Positions 32,363 through 43,971 of a DNA stretch of 64,000 nt are shown in pieces. The notes beneath the pieces are model-generated. The model was not told the origin of the DNA. It did not search any database and saw nothing but the letters and a program-made list of their open reading frames with translations. A program made the position numbers and the translations under genes. This stretch comes from Branchiostoma floridae (Eukaryota > Chordata > Leptocardii > Amphioxiformes > Branchiostomatidae): positions 22,179,175 through 22,243,174 of the forward strand of contig NC_049984.1 in the NCBI RefSeq assembly GCF_000003815.2, written 5' to 3'. Each line of letters begins with the position of its first letter. The first letter of the stretch is position 1.

Positions 32363-35246
32363 GTAAGATGTGTCTAAAAAATGATGAATATATTATGTCC
32401 AAAGACTTTGATTAATCTATCGGTTTGTATGCCAATTTGTTTTAAGGCAGAGCTTGGCTTCCAGTTAAGTTGATAAAAGATGTCGATAAGTGATTTATTA
32501 GGATGGACGTTCCGTTTGTGAAGCTAAACCAAGTCTTATTCCAAGGTTTAAATTTCCAACTTCTTGAGAAAAATTCTTTGTCTTTTAATCATAACTTGTC
32601 TGTTTATTGAGATACAATTTACCTTTGTAATGCAACACGATTTTTCTTACATTCAATATGCTATGTTGCGATGTATTTGATATAACGTGCAATGTTTTAG
32701 AATGTACACGCCAGCAGGTATTCTCAGTTGTAAGAGGGGTCATAGCCCTTGCTCTGTTCATCGCCGGCGGAGTCTTTCTCTGGTTATTCTTTGATTCCGA
32801 CACACTACCGGTAAGCTTTCGTCCTGCAATGAGAGGCTTTGTCCCGCATGCCATAATGACATAGATAAAGGAATTCCACTTCATGAGGGATTGTCCAACC
32901 TATGAAGAAGACCGCCAAAAGTTATTACAATCTATTGTACGAGGGGTGATCAATAAGTTCTCGGCCTCACCAAGAAATAATAAGCACAACTCAAAATTTG
33001 AGGCACAACTTTATAGTATGAAGTCTTTTATCAATATCCTCCAAATTACAAATCATTGGAGTCATTACTTTCCAGGCATTCGTTTTTCTCTAAATTAGAA
33101 GGTAGGTGGGGAGAAAAAGAAGGGTGAAGTGTGATCAGACAATTTGACCTCACACCTCAGGTTGCAGATCAATTGTCCACCTTTTTATTCGTTATCCCTT
33201 ACCTGACGTTACTGGGTGTCGCCTGCAACATAATGATCACAATAATTTGAATTTTGGTACACATTTATATAAGACTTTGTACATGTACGCGGGGTTATCA
33301 ATAAGTCCTCGACTTTACCGAGAAATAATAAGCACAGCTCAGATTTCGAAGCAAAGATGTCAAGTATAAAGTCTTATATAAATATATACCAAAATTCAAA
33401 TTAGTGTAATCATTACTTTGCAGGCGACACCCAGTAACGTTAGGTGAGGGAGAAGGAAAAAATCGAGGACAATTGACCTGAACTGAGTGTGCGGGTCAAT
33501 TTGCGCTGCTGGAAGTTAGAAACCTAATTCTTTTTGCTTGAAATAGGAAGAGAATCATTAGCAAACATTTTGACAATGTCTTTTGTTAATTTATGGCATG
33601 GGGAACTAGACCCACACATGTCTGATCAAAATTCACACCACTTTTTTCTCGCCATTTACCTTCTAATTTAGGAAAAACGAATGCCTGGAAAGTAATGAAT
33701 CCAAGAATTTGAAATTTGGAGGATATTGATAAAAGACTTCATTCTATGAAGTTGTGCCTGAAAATCTGAGTTGTGCTTGTTATTTCTTGGTGAGGCCGAG
33801 AACTTATTGATCACCCCTCGTATGTAAGTCCGATACTGTACTACCTCATGCTAAGACTGAGGTATTCAATATGTTGTTATCATGTCCTGTTCATATATCT
33901 ACCTGCGTAGCCAATTCATTTACAAAAACGAGACAATGCAATATTGACATAATGTTCTGAAAAGGTTTTTTAAAAAAAATTAGCTGAAAAGGTTAGCTTG
34001 TGTAATATTAACTAGACTGTTTATGCTGTTACATTACATTAGATTAGATTAGTTTAGTTGTAGTTGTATTTAGTTCAACTTCATTGTAACACTGATTGCC
34101 ATACATTGTACCTCTTACAATTGTCGCACAATAAGGTTCTTCTTCTTCTTGCAGACTTGGTAGAGATAGCTGTAGGTTTTGTCCCGATTTCGAAAATATG
34201 TCAATGTTGTTTGATCTCGCGACAGCTGACAGAGGCTTACATCCGTCAAAATTCAAGCAATGGTTATATACTTTTTACCGGATAAAGCAATATGCCTTCT
34301 CACACTAGTTAGCACGCATGCGCGGGTGAAAGGGACTCTTGGTAATATGACGTAAACAGCCCCGTCCCTACCATGATTTCGATTTGTGTAACAATATCCG
34401 GGACGTAATGGCGCCAGCAAAATGGCGGAATGTTGATTTTCTGGGGGCCTTCAACTTTGACATATTACCCAGAGTTCCTTTCACCCGCGCATGCGTGCTA
34501 ACTAGTGTGAGAAGGCCTANNNNNNNNNNNNNNNNNNNNNNNNNNNNNNNNNNNNNNNNNNNNNNNNNNNNNNNNNNNNNNNNNNNNNNNNNNNNNNNNN
34601 NNNNNNNNNNNNNNNNNNNTAATTGACTCAGTTGCATCAATTTTGTCTTAGCGTTGTTTCCCATAGAAATCCAAATTGTCTTTAGCTTGACTTTGCCTTA
34701 GCTTGGTTTCCATTGGAATACAAATTCTCTTCAGCCTGAATTTGTCTTACATGTTGACTACTGGACAGCTAAAATTGTCTTCATTATAAGATAGGTATAA
34801 AAGACCAGTTTCTTCCAGATCACTTCAGTGTCACTGACGAAAACTGCTGAATACAAGCTAAAACGTCTGACCGTTTCCAAAACCATATCCAGTTGTTTTG
34901 GCGTATCTTATTACCCGGATGTCTAACCTAGATAGAAGTAAACAAGATTATTTCTAGAATATTCTGGATACGATTTTATTGCTAATTGCAGAAAACTATC
35001 TACAACCGGCAGCGACTTTGAATGCTACCAACTTTAGCCCCACAAGAAAGGCAGTCTCCAATACCGAAAAAGATGAAGGTGAGCCTTGCACGAAACTTTG
35101 CATACCGTTGCTCAGGTCAGAATTTCTTGAGGGAGAATTAGGGAAGCTCTATACATCTTGGCTCATCAGCTATCCCTGAACAAAGACGGAGGACGGTACC
35201 GACTTCACCAGCACACGCACGCACGCACACACACATACACACACAC

Positions 35247-35316
<70 letters not shown>

Positions 35317-36299
35317 TTATATATAACAAGGAAACTGCAACTGAATGGCACTCTTGTTACGCGTCAATATACATATTTCTCTATTTATATGTACTAAAAT
35401 ACATCAAATTACTGTTGCAAATGTGAGAATTATACCCACAATACTCATTCTTTCTTGTAGAAAATCATGACAGAAACATACAGAAGATCACTTTTGGTGA
35501 GAGAGGAAACGGACCTGGAAAGTTCAACACTATCTCCGGAGTAGCTGTGTCAGCTGACAATGAGATATTTCTGACTGATCATATTAACAATCGGGTCCAA
35601 GTCTTCAGCATAAACGGTACCTACCTGCGCCTCTTCCCAACGTTAACGGCAGTACCGGGTGAGGCTACGAAAATTTATCCTGTCAGTGTTGCTGTTGATG
35701 TAAACCCTGGCTACCTGTGGGTAGTGGGGAGTAGAGTTCCATATCATCCTCATTCACATGTCGTACAGTACCGTAGGGACGGACTGCCCATTAAGACTTT
35801 TAACGTACGCTTCACGAGTCGTTTTCCCTATCCCAGCATTGCGATAGACGTGCGCAACAACAAAGTTATCGTGGGAGAGGGACATACAATAATGATGTTC
35901 CAACCGAATGGCTCACTTGTTCGGAGTTTTGAAGTGTTCAACAAAGAGGTGACTCATAAACGAGTCGGCGGAGTCGTATCGGACATGAAGGGGAATATCC
36001 TTCTTGCAGACTCCTTTACAGGCATTGTGAAGTACAGTCATTCTGGAGAGAGGATATTGGAATTCGGAGAAGACCAATTGCTTGTCCCCAAAGGTATGTG
36101 TGTGGGCCTCTTGGATCGCATCATCGTGGCAAACAAGGCCAACAACAGGGTAGACATGTTCACAAGTCGCGGGGAGTTTGTCCGTACTGTCGCGAACATG
36201 AATGACCCGTGGGGTGTCGCCATGGGACCTGATGGACAGTTGGTGGTAACTGACATTTTTAACGCCACTATATTTCCACGCCACATGGTGTTTCCTTGA
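31756..36299 (+). CDS. type II transmembrane protein with NHL-repeat ectodomain (4 exons, 549 aa)
   Basis: Exons 31756-32362, 32728-32810, 34958-35078 and 35461-36299 total 1650 nt, exactly 549 codons plus stop, with GT/AG junctions and phases 1, 0, 1. Residues 1-202 are an acidic, Ser/Thr-rich tail with an internal repeat; 206-224 form one hydrophobic span (VIALALFIAGGVFLWLFF) followed by Asp residues; 231-270 make a stalk; 272-549 hold six NHL blades (for example FNTISGVAVSADNEIFLTDH, NNRVQVFS). NHL propellers bind proteins or RNA (TRIM2/3, Brat); here the predicted topology puts the propeller outside the cell. Ligand and role are unknown. Exon 3 is the least certain: an alternative acceptor at 34992 would need an extra exon. 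No RING or B-box is present, so it is not a TRIM protein. Confidence 0.8.
32728..32810 (+). CDS. TM-NHL exon 2 (membrane span)
   Basis: Acceptor ttctcag ends at 32727. The first two bases complete a Val codon split with exon 1, then 27 codons: VRG, the hydrophobic helix and DSDTLP, ending at donor gtaagc. Confidence 0.85.
32940..33820. mobile_element. 881-bp MITE with long TIRs and TA target duplication, in intron 2
   Basis: Left end cgaggggtgatcaataagtt, right end the complement of aacttattgatcacccctcg; the arms pair over about 110 bp (through aagtcttttatcaatatcctcc). TA flanks at 32938-32939 and 33821-33822 fit Tc1/mariner. A second, inner inverted pair with related ends lies at about 33215-33290 and 33285-33440 (ttatcaataagtcctcgac), so a sister element seems to be nested or fused inside. 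Confidence 0.88.
34295..34515. mobile_element. MITE, copy 2 of the 13943-14188 family
   Basis: ccttctcacactagttagca at the left and the complement tgctaactagtgtgagaagg at the right, same inner sequence (ccttcaactttgacatatta). Lies in the TM-NHL intron next to a gap. Confidence 0.85.
34520..34619. other. assembly gap, 100 N
   Basis: Fixed-size gap in an intron of the TM-NHL gene; an additional small exon could hide here. Confidence 0.99.
34958..35078 (+). CDS. TM-NHL exon 3 (stalk)
   Basis: With the acceptor tttctag at 34957 the phase matches exon 2 (0) and the donor aggtgagc (phase 1) matches exon 4. Reads NILDTILLLIAENYLQPAAT, LNATNFSPTRKAVSNTEKDE, with one N-glycosylation sequon (NAT). 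Confidence 0.6.
35208..35326 (+). repeat. (CA)n-(TA)n microsatellite in TM-NHL intron 3
   Basis: About 15 CA-type dinucleotides, then about 40 TA dinucleotides. Confidence 0.95.
35461..36299 (+). CDS. TM-NHL exon 4 (six-bladed NHL propeller)
   Basis: Acceptor tttcttgtag, phase 1. Six NHL blades, the last closing with DPWGVAMGPDGQLVVTD and NATIFPRHMVFP, then TGA at 36297-36299. The open frame is 279 codons with no damage. Confidence 0.9.
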
Positions 36300-36400
36300 T
36301 ACTCCATGATCCAACGTAGAGCGTGCCGTATTATCCTGGGTTCCCAGACACAGATGCCTACCACCGACTCGGTCCCAATCCCTACATGGTCACATTGGTC

Positions 36401-36406
36401 AATAAA
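36401..36406 (+). terminator. polyadenylation signal AATAAA of the TM-NHL gene
   Basis: AATAAA about 100 nt after the stop codon. Confidence 0.55.
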
Positions 36407-36409
36407 AAG

Positions 36410-39165
36410 CACAAATAGGTACGAAATTTAGACTAAAATGATTTTTATTCCATCGTCGGACACTCACATTCTAAAGGGAAAGAAAGATTGATGTATGTAA
36501 GATGTATGTATGTATGTATCTGATTGATCTGAAAACAGATGAAAGTTTGATATTCTTATTGTAATGTAGCAGTTAATTTTTAAACAACAAGTACTACATA
36601 TATGTAATAGTAGAATTTAACGAATTGTAAATGTTATATTTTAGAGCCGTATTTGTCTTAGACGTCTGTTAGTGATCCAGTCCGAGTTGTATCAATTTGT
36701 TGAACAGTGCAATTCAGTTAGCTACATTCTAGTTGACTGCTATACTGTCATTTTGAATGTTGGAATTAATAAAACCGAATCATCATCATCGTCACCCTGC
36801 AGCCTGAGGGAATAGTAGCTGTTGACACTCCTTTCTATTACTCTACATATAAAAAAAGATTTCTCTGCTAAACGGAATATTATTGAAGCTAAACACACTA
36901 CAACACCAGTGGAATCCCCCCCCCCCCCCTGCTGTAGTACTTGCACCTATGTGTTGCACCAGGGCTATAAAACGGAGATGGGCGCCGGACCAGACGCATC
37001 TCACTAATGTATGGGCAACTTCGTTTTTAACTTAGTCGCTACCCATTGGACCCTAGCTAACAAGGCCGTACTCCAGGCTATCTACACTGTTAACCATTGG
37101 TACATACTTTTTTTATCCCATATTGAAATTCACTTAAGACCAATTCGAAATTAATGTGAATAAAGATGTAGTGGACAATGCTACGTGTAGAAAATGAAGT
37201 CCATTTTCAAGTAGCGTATCCCATATACAGTGATATACGTAATTCTTTTAGCAGTGCTCTCAATATAGACACCCGATGTCAACCAAAGACGACCTATTTG
37301 TATGTATAATGACAGACACAGACAACGCGGTACAACAACAAAAAACTATATATGTGAGTTCGTATACAGTTGTTTTAAAAAGAGGGAATAGATATGTAAA
37401 CAATAGTTCTAGTTGTTAAACTGCTCGCTTGTAACACTACTTGTAATAGTATCTTGTCTCTAGTATTCCATGTAATACCATCGAATAATTGCATTTAGCT
37501 CATGTGGGCAAGAACATGCATATACAGATCATTATCATCTGAACTATCTCAACTGACATAAACGTATTGGCAGAAGCGAAAGCTTTCCGGCGTCTAGTTT
37601 GTTACAAGTACTTGACGAATGGTGTTCATATCCAGTGGTACAAGACAGTATCGGGATCCTGCCAAAAATAGCCACTAATGGACACTGCTAGGCCGGCTTT
37701 GATCCTGTCTTATGCCAGGAAATAGTTATCGAGCATCAAAATACATCAGGGTAATGACGAAACCAAGTAAACTAGTGTATCTAGAACATTCCATTATAAA
37801 ATGAAATTCATCTTCAATATGATTTGGGCAGAATGGACAGAACCTTTGGTCAGGGGCTACATTGTACTATCTGCCTGTTTCAACATTCAACCTATGGCTA
37901 CTAATTCTTAACTATTGTTAAGTTATTGCTTTGCAAATCTCAAAGATATCTATATTATAAAGGTACATTTTTTTCAAAACATTCTTTTGATTTGCTAAGA
38001 AAAGGCAGTTTTGAATTGTTTTCAATAGAACTAAACCACTCCTGTATGTATATATCTTGTAGCCTGGTGCGCAGTTGGTTAGCAATATAATCCGTTTTAT
38101 AAGTCAAAGGTTTCGTCCATATTTGCCCAAGGCCGTGGTAACAGAGAATGTCCTAAACATGATTAATCCAGTCTTGATTATCATTAAATACAGTATTGTA
38201 TGCATCGCGGAGTAGCGAGTCCTCATGTAAGATATGTATTCAATAACAAGCAAGTGAAACGATTGAGCCAGTATTTACTACGGAGGATGGCACCCAGGCT
38301 ACCAACGTCTTACTACTGAAAACAGCCGTAGAGCTTGTTCCCGTATGTGAAACAAATGGCTACATGTCCATGCGTTTTGGTTACGTACATAGTTGTACGT
38401 AGGTGTGAAAATGAAAGCACACATCGAGTCTCAGATGCGTCTCTGACGTCGGTTCGACTGTGCAGACGATACGCTTCCAGAAGCTTCACTGTAAGTGACA
38501 AAACGTCTGAATCCCGGTTAGAACTTCGCATCCTCATAGACATCCATTAGTTTATGTTACCACATTAATACATAATTAATAACATTTAGTTTATGTTAAC
38601 GAGTATTTTTTCTTGAAACCAGGAATGAATACATAAATTTATTCAAGAAGGCCACAGTTTGTGCTTTGCGATTCTAAATTTCCCCTCAAAGGAAGAATTG
38701 AAAATTTATGTCGACTAGATAAACTCCAGCTAGTTGAAAACTTGAAATTTTTATTAAAATACCATATTGCAGACGTTTGCAGTCAAGTCTGAATTGTGTT
38801 GGCATTTACATGTACTCCTCCAGGGAGAATTGCACTAAAAGTTAAGTACAGCAATTTAAAAAGATACCATGGTTCAAAATCTTAATTGCTTACAAAAGGA
38901 TTTTTATCAAATATCAAGGACTTTTAGTTTTAGACTACATATCACGAGAATCAAGACAGGTGTTCAGTTATTATGTACAGACATTCACAATAGTCGACAG
39001 AATTTGAGGGATTGTCTTGGAGGTCATTCTGACTCATTTAACAGTTCACTCAAAAAGGCAGAGTTTTTGTGTCTCTTGGTGTGACAGATCGGCGTGTCCA
39101 GCTTGTTGGCATTCCGTGTCAGTCTTCCGGAGATTTTACTCTTAAGCGGAGGCTCCGACATGGAC
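36410..39165. other. intergenic, no gene recognised
   Basis: AT-rich. A C-run (36918-36929) and a (GTAT)n run (36500-36520) are present. Short ORFs (38313-38550 on both strands) overlap each other and look non-coding. Confidence 0.45.
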
Positions 39166-39169
39166 ATTT

Positions 39170-40010
39170 TTGGATGCATCAGGGTGCATCAGAGATATGT
39201 AGGATGAATGGGAATGCACAAGGATTCATGAGGGTGCATCAGAGATGTGTAGGATGAATGGGAATGCACAGGGATTCATGAGGGTGCATCAGAGATGTGT
39301 AGGATGAATGGGAATGCACAGCAATGCATGAGGGTGCATCAGAGATTTTTAGGATGAATGGGAATGCACAGGGATGCATCAGGGTGCATCAGAGATAGGT
39401 AGGATGAATGGGGATGCATGAGGGTGCATCAGGGATAGGTAGGATGAATGGGAATGCACAGGGATGCATTAGGGTGCATCAGAGATTTTTAGGATGGATG
39501 AGAATGCATAGGGATGCATAACGGTGCATCAAAGATAGGTAGGATGGATTGGAATGCACAGGGATGCACGCGGGTACATCAGAGATAAGTAGGATGAACC
39601 CTCATGCACAGGGATGCATGAGGGTGCATCGAGATGGGTAGGGTGAATGGGAATGCACAGGGATGCATAAGTGCCGGTGCATCAGAGATAGGTAGGATGA
39701 ATGGGAATGCATAGGCTAGGGATGCATAAGGGTGCATCAGGGATAGGTAGGATGGATGGGAATGCACAGGGATGCATGCGGGTGCATCAGAGATGGGTAG
39801 GATGAATGGGAATGCACGGGGATGCACGAGAGTGCATCAGAGATAGGTAGGATGAATGGGAATGCACAGGGATGCATGAGGGTGCATCGAGATGGGTAGG
39901 ATGAATGGGAATACACAGGGATGCATGAGTGCCGGTGCATCGAGATAGGTAGGATGAATGTTAGTACATAGGGATGTACTAAGGTGCATTAGAGATAAGT
40001 AGGATGAATA
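39170..40010 (+). repeat. 50-bp minisatellite, about 17 copies
   Basis: Unit starts ggtgcatcagagat, then gtaggatgaatgggaatgca, then caggatgcatgag. Copies start about every 50 bp from 39182 to 39983. The minus-strand ORFs (MHPHASLCIPIHPTY-like peptides, 39579-40181) are produced by the repeat. Confidence 0.93.
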
Positions 40011-40059
40011 AGGAAGTGCATAGGAAGTGATGTTGACTACACAGGGTGAAAATGTGTTG

Positions 40060-40485
40060 TGTGTGAGTAAATGCATGGTTAGATGTTTCTGTAGTAATGC
40101 ATGATGACATACCGGACCCAGTTGGCAGGGGAGGATCAGGAAACGTCTTGAAGTATTCTTTCTCCATGTACAGGTTGACAACTATCGAGGATACTGGTGA
40201 ACCCATAGCACAGCCATGCAACTGCTGGTAGTACTGTTCATTGCAGACAAAGTATGTGTATCCCACGCAGAGCTATAAGAGTTCACATATTTGTTCAGTA
40301 GGCTTTTTCTTCTCCCAGAGGAAGTGTCAGACCCAAGGAACTCCTTCTCTTCGGCTACTGCTCCCTTTGATGGTGTGGAGCTGAAAAGGGAGCACCTGTC
40401 GTGAAAGGGATTATCTCGTCCTTTTCAACCCGGATGTCCTTAATCTTGTTTACGAAATCAGTTTGTAGATTCTGTACATGCATTT
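40060..40485 (-). pseudogene. Penelope-like element RT fragment
   Basis: Minus strand: DFVNKIKDIRVEKDEIIPF, then (other frames) VGYTYFVCNEQYYQQLHGCA, MGSPVSSIVVNLYMEKEYF. TYFxFNxxfYxQxxGxAMGSPvSPixANlyME is the Penelope RT core. Frame changes between the blocks and loss of the downstream YxDD block make it dead. Confidence 0.75.
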
Positions 40486-40489
40486 CCAT

Positions 40490-40900
40490 TTTCCACCATT
40501 CATTGACCTTTGTAGATCGTTTTGGAGGATCTGCTCCATGTTGTTGGAGTTCTTGTGACTGTAATAGATTACAGTATCATCTGCGTACATTGAGATATCA
40601 CAAGACTGAAGTCATCCAAGCATGATGTTAACGCAGATGATAAAAAGGAGTGGGCCCAGTATTGATCCCTGAGGCACCCCGTACTTTATATGTCGAAAGC
40701 CAGAGGTTGCTCTGTTGATGTACGTGCAGTGTTTTCTACCTGTGAGATAAGACCAGAACCAGTCAACGTATAGTAACCAGTCAGCGTGGCCTTGTATGCC
40801 GTATCTGGACATCTTCTGGAGAAGGATGGAATGGTCCATGTGTTAATTGCCTTTGACAGGTCAGTAAATACTGCTCCCGTTAGTTCACCGTCGTTCACGG
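40490..40900 (-). pseudogene. LINE RT core fragment (CR1/Jockey type)
   Basis: Minus strand: TDLSKAIN, DHSILLQKMSRYGIQGHAD, YLTGRKHCTYINRATSGF, IKYGVPQGSILGPLLFII, then (shifted) MYADDTVIYYSHKNSNNMEQ at about 40590-40530. The catalytic YADD is kept, but frames are broken. It runs into the Penelope piece at about 40490, so one was inserted into or joined to the other. Confidence 0.75.
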
Positions 40901-40919
40901 CAGATTCACGGCATTCTAA

Positions 40920-43500
40920 TTAAGTTAGTAAGTGTACAGCTGTTTGAGTTATAGGCAGGACAGTTATAAGAATGATATTCATCTTCAACCAATGTTTTGT
41001 AACATGTGTATGTAGTGACATTTGTTGATAGGTTTATTAGGACTCAATGTAATAAATCTGTATCTCTTTGATATTTTATCTGACCCTTACTTCCCTCATG
41101 ACGTAAGGCCTGAGGGCCTGAGGGCCGATTTGAGCTTCTCATGAATAAAAAAAAGGTTCAAAGAAAAGAAAACAAACAAAAAAACACCATCTTGACATTT
41201 TAATGAAATTGACATTGGTTGGCTTGTATATTACGGTGCCGACTTTTTTCTTCTTCCAAGCAGATTCGTAATTGGTGACTACGTATTAATAAAAGGTAAT
41301 TTACCAACGTTCGATGTCAGTTTTGATTTGAGAATAAGTTTATAGTTTGTTGCAACTCCCTGGTCGCCAACCAGAAAGAAATGTGTCCTTTTTGCAATAT
41401 GTTGAGTGTTTAGCATCGACGACAGGGTTTAACCAAAATTTTGGCAAGCCTGTCCAAAATATCTTAAACATGGACAATCCAATGTTCTTGTACATCTTGT
41501 GTGTCATATGCTTCCTTTACAATTCTATTGTCTGGTAGGGTATTTTGTCTAAGTCAATATTTAATAAGGTGTCTTTTAGTGTCAGTATATAATTCCCAGT
41601 TTACCTCTTATGAAGGCGTTCACAAGGCCTCTTGGGACACTGCAAGATAGACAAAGAGGAGCTGAATGNNNNNNNNNNNNNNNNNNNNNNNNNNNNNNNN
41701 NNNNNNNNNNNNNNNNNNNNNNNNNNNNNNNNNNNNNNNNNNNNNNNNNNNNNNNNNNNNNNNNNNNNAGGCGGCCTGTGTGGTAGTGCTTCAGCGTGGG
41801 GCGGAAAGATCGAAGGTAGGGCGATTTTGTGCACTTGTGGATGTACAGTTACATAAAGATACACGGGTTGACATGGATGTGTGTACATATGGATATCATT
41901 TTCTCGGCCTTAACAAGGCATGGGTGGTGGGTAGCCGATTTTCTGTATTTCGTAAGGAATTCCGAGTTATCATTTCGTAGCGAGGCCACCAAATTTTGCG
42001 TAATGGCCTTACTGGATCCGGACCCTATTAATACGTCAGGGATCGTCTGAGTTCAGCGTGTAGTGTCACTGGGGTCCCAATACAGAATTTACACAACCCT
42101 AGAAGATACTACCAGGAGGTCAGGCTAACCATGCTGTGTTGAATGACGACATGTAACACCGAAAGTGCAGGTCAAAAGGACACAAGAGGATTTGCATTTT
42201 CCGTAAGGCACAGGCAGCCAATTTTGACTTCCTGTAAGGTAATGTATATTGATTTGATCATATCGATGACATAGAGGCTTTAGAGGCTTTATTTCGTCCA
42301 TTAGCAGAGAGATATAAACATTTTTCAATGCTAGTCTTCCTGGACTTAAAATCCCTAGGCCCTTCAATTTTTGGTTGTTTCAATCATACTGCAAATCGTG
42401 CAATCAAAATTCCAACGTTAATTCCAAGGTCAAAGAAGATGTGATAGAACAAAAATCACGAATCTGTTCAGTTTACCATACGCTGTTGTGTATACATTTG
42501 TTCCACCTTCCTGGCCCCTTAAAGTCCTCCATAATGAAGGCAACTTTTTTGCCAAACTTCTTTTATTTGCACAGTTTGGGGTTCCCAGAGGATGTCATTT
42601 ATATAATCAAATGGCCTATTACGGTGGTTTTTCTTAGCGGGGTGACCAAATTGAGTAATTGCCTCCCCAGATTTCGTAGCGGAGAGAGACCAATTTTTGC
42701 CTAATTGTCTTTCTGGATTTCAACGCAATTAAAGCTTTGTGAGGAAACCCCATGCAGAGCATGACATGCCTTACAGCAGTCAATGATGACAAAGTATTTC
42801 TCTACGGGCTAAAATAACTGCCTACAACAAAACACAATTTTTAAAACAAACACTAATTCACACAAAGCACACTATATATTCCCGTCAGGTATACGGTCAT
42901 AATGAGATACCCACGTCCAAAACTCAATCCACAAAAAAGAACACATACACACTGCAAACACTACACAAATGTTCACACACATACACACACACACCACACA
43001 TACATTGAATAAATGCGCTAAATTGCCTATGTTAATCTCAACTGTACGTTAAATATACAACAATGCTTTTGAATCAATGCTTTTGAATCAAGTTTTAAAT
43101 TGTCATTCAACACAATAATTTTCTCACCTTGAATTTTCGGTCGCTCATCCGTCGACCTTCGTCAGGAGTGGTGATTTAATTACTCTGAGCACGTGACCTA
43201 GGGGCACATGACTCAAGTTAAGAATAGCAAATACCTGGAAAGTGGTACCGGCCCCCGTCTCTGGTAAGTGTCGTCTGGTGTGCTCTTATCCGGATATCCG
43301 GACAGATTGAATTGATCTGAAGAACGGAGAAGAAACCCTTCACTTTTTTTATAAGGGTTGTCTTTTACGTGCTTGAGGTGTGTCTCTACACAACACGGAA
43401 AGTAAATTATGTTTGTCTTTACATGTATGTGATGTTAATGCGAAATGTGATGAACGTCGTGTTAAGTGCTGCTGCACCCACCCCAAGTACATGTTCTGGG
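40920..43500. other. intergenic, no gene recognised
   Basis: Contains a 100-N gap (41669-41768), an AC-rich stretch (42930-43000) and a loosely repeated GGTAGCCGATTTT/GGTGACCAAATT theme (41930-42720). The 500 bp before 43528 would be the distal 5' region of the RTK gene. Confidence 0.4.
41669..41768. other. assembly gap, 100 N
   Basis: Fixed-size gap; neighbouring frames with X residues are meaningless. Confidence 0.99.
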
Positions 43501-43527
43501 TAAACATCGTTAATTATCAAAGATGCC

Positions 43528-43740
43528 TCCTGCTCGAGTCCTGTTCGGCATATCCAGGACGTGTCCTCCTGCTCGGGCCGTATTCTGGATATCCAGGACG
43601 CGTTCTCATGCTCGGACCGTGTCCTGGATATCCAGGACGTATTCTCCTTCTTTGGCCGTGTTCTGGATACACAGGAAGTGTCCTGCTGCTTGGGCCGTGT
43701 TCTGGATATCTAGGAAGGGTTCTAATGCTCGGCCATTTTA
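43528..43740 (+). repeat. 39-bp tandem repeat, about 5.5 copies, upstream of the RTK start
   Basis: Unit ggatatccaggacgtgtcct then ctgctcgggccgtgttct. Because 39 is a multiple of three, frames stay open on both strands (13-residue peptide repeat YPGRVLLLGP...), but codon choice and flanks do not support a gene. Confidence 0.9.
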
Positions 43741-43971
43741 TGCCGTGTAGTGATTCTTGCGTATCCGATAAGATTGAAAATCTTATGTTTTTGAATAGTG
43801 ATTCGTGCGTATCCCATACATTTCTTACGAATTTGATATAAAAATTCGGATTCGAGCAAGTGCTTACGCAACCCTGCATGCCTTTTTGATATCATTATTT
43901 AATTATAAGTCCCAAGGGCAATATATGAGCAATATCATGTTATTATGGTTTTATTGCCCAGCAGCAGCAGC

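Noticed and set aside
35138-35397. Tyr-Ile/Thr-His ORFs
   Set aside because: (CA)n(TA)n microsatellite.
31756-36299. Calling the NHL gene a TRIM2/TRIM3 orthologue
   Set aside because: No RING, B-box or filamin domain; a membrane span precedes the NHL repeats, so the similarity is limited to the propeller.
39170-40010. CRISPR-like regular array
   Set aside because: Whole units repeat without unique spacers, no cas genes, eukaryotic context: a minisatellite.
39579-40181. Minus-strand ORFs rich in MHPxASLC/PFILPIS
   Set aside because: 50-bp minisatellite read in three frames; no conserved protein frame.
43380-43879. ORFs of 120-153 codons with 13-residue repeats (YPGRVLLLGP)
   Set aside because: 39-bp tandem repeat keeps frames open on both strands; no start context or domain.
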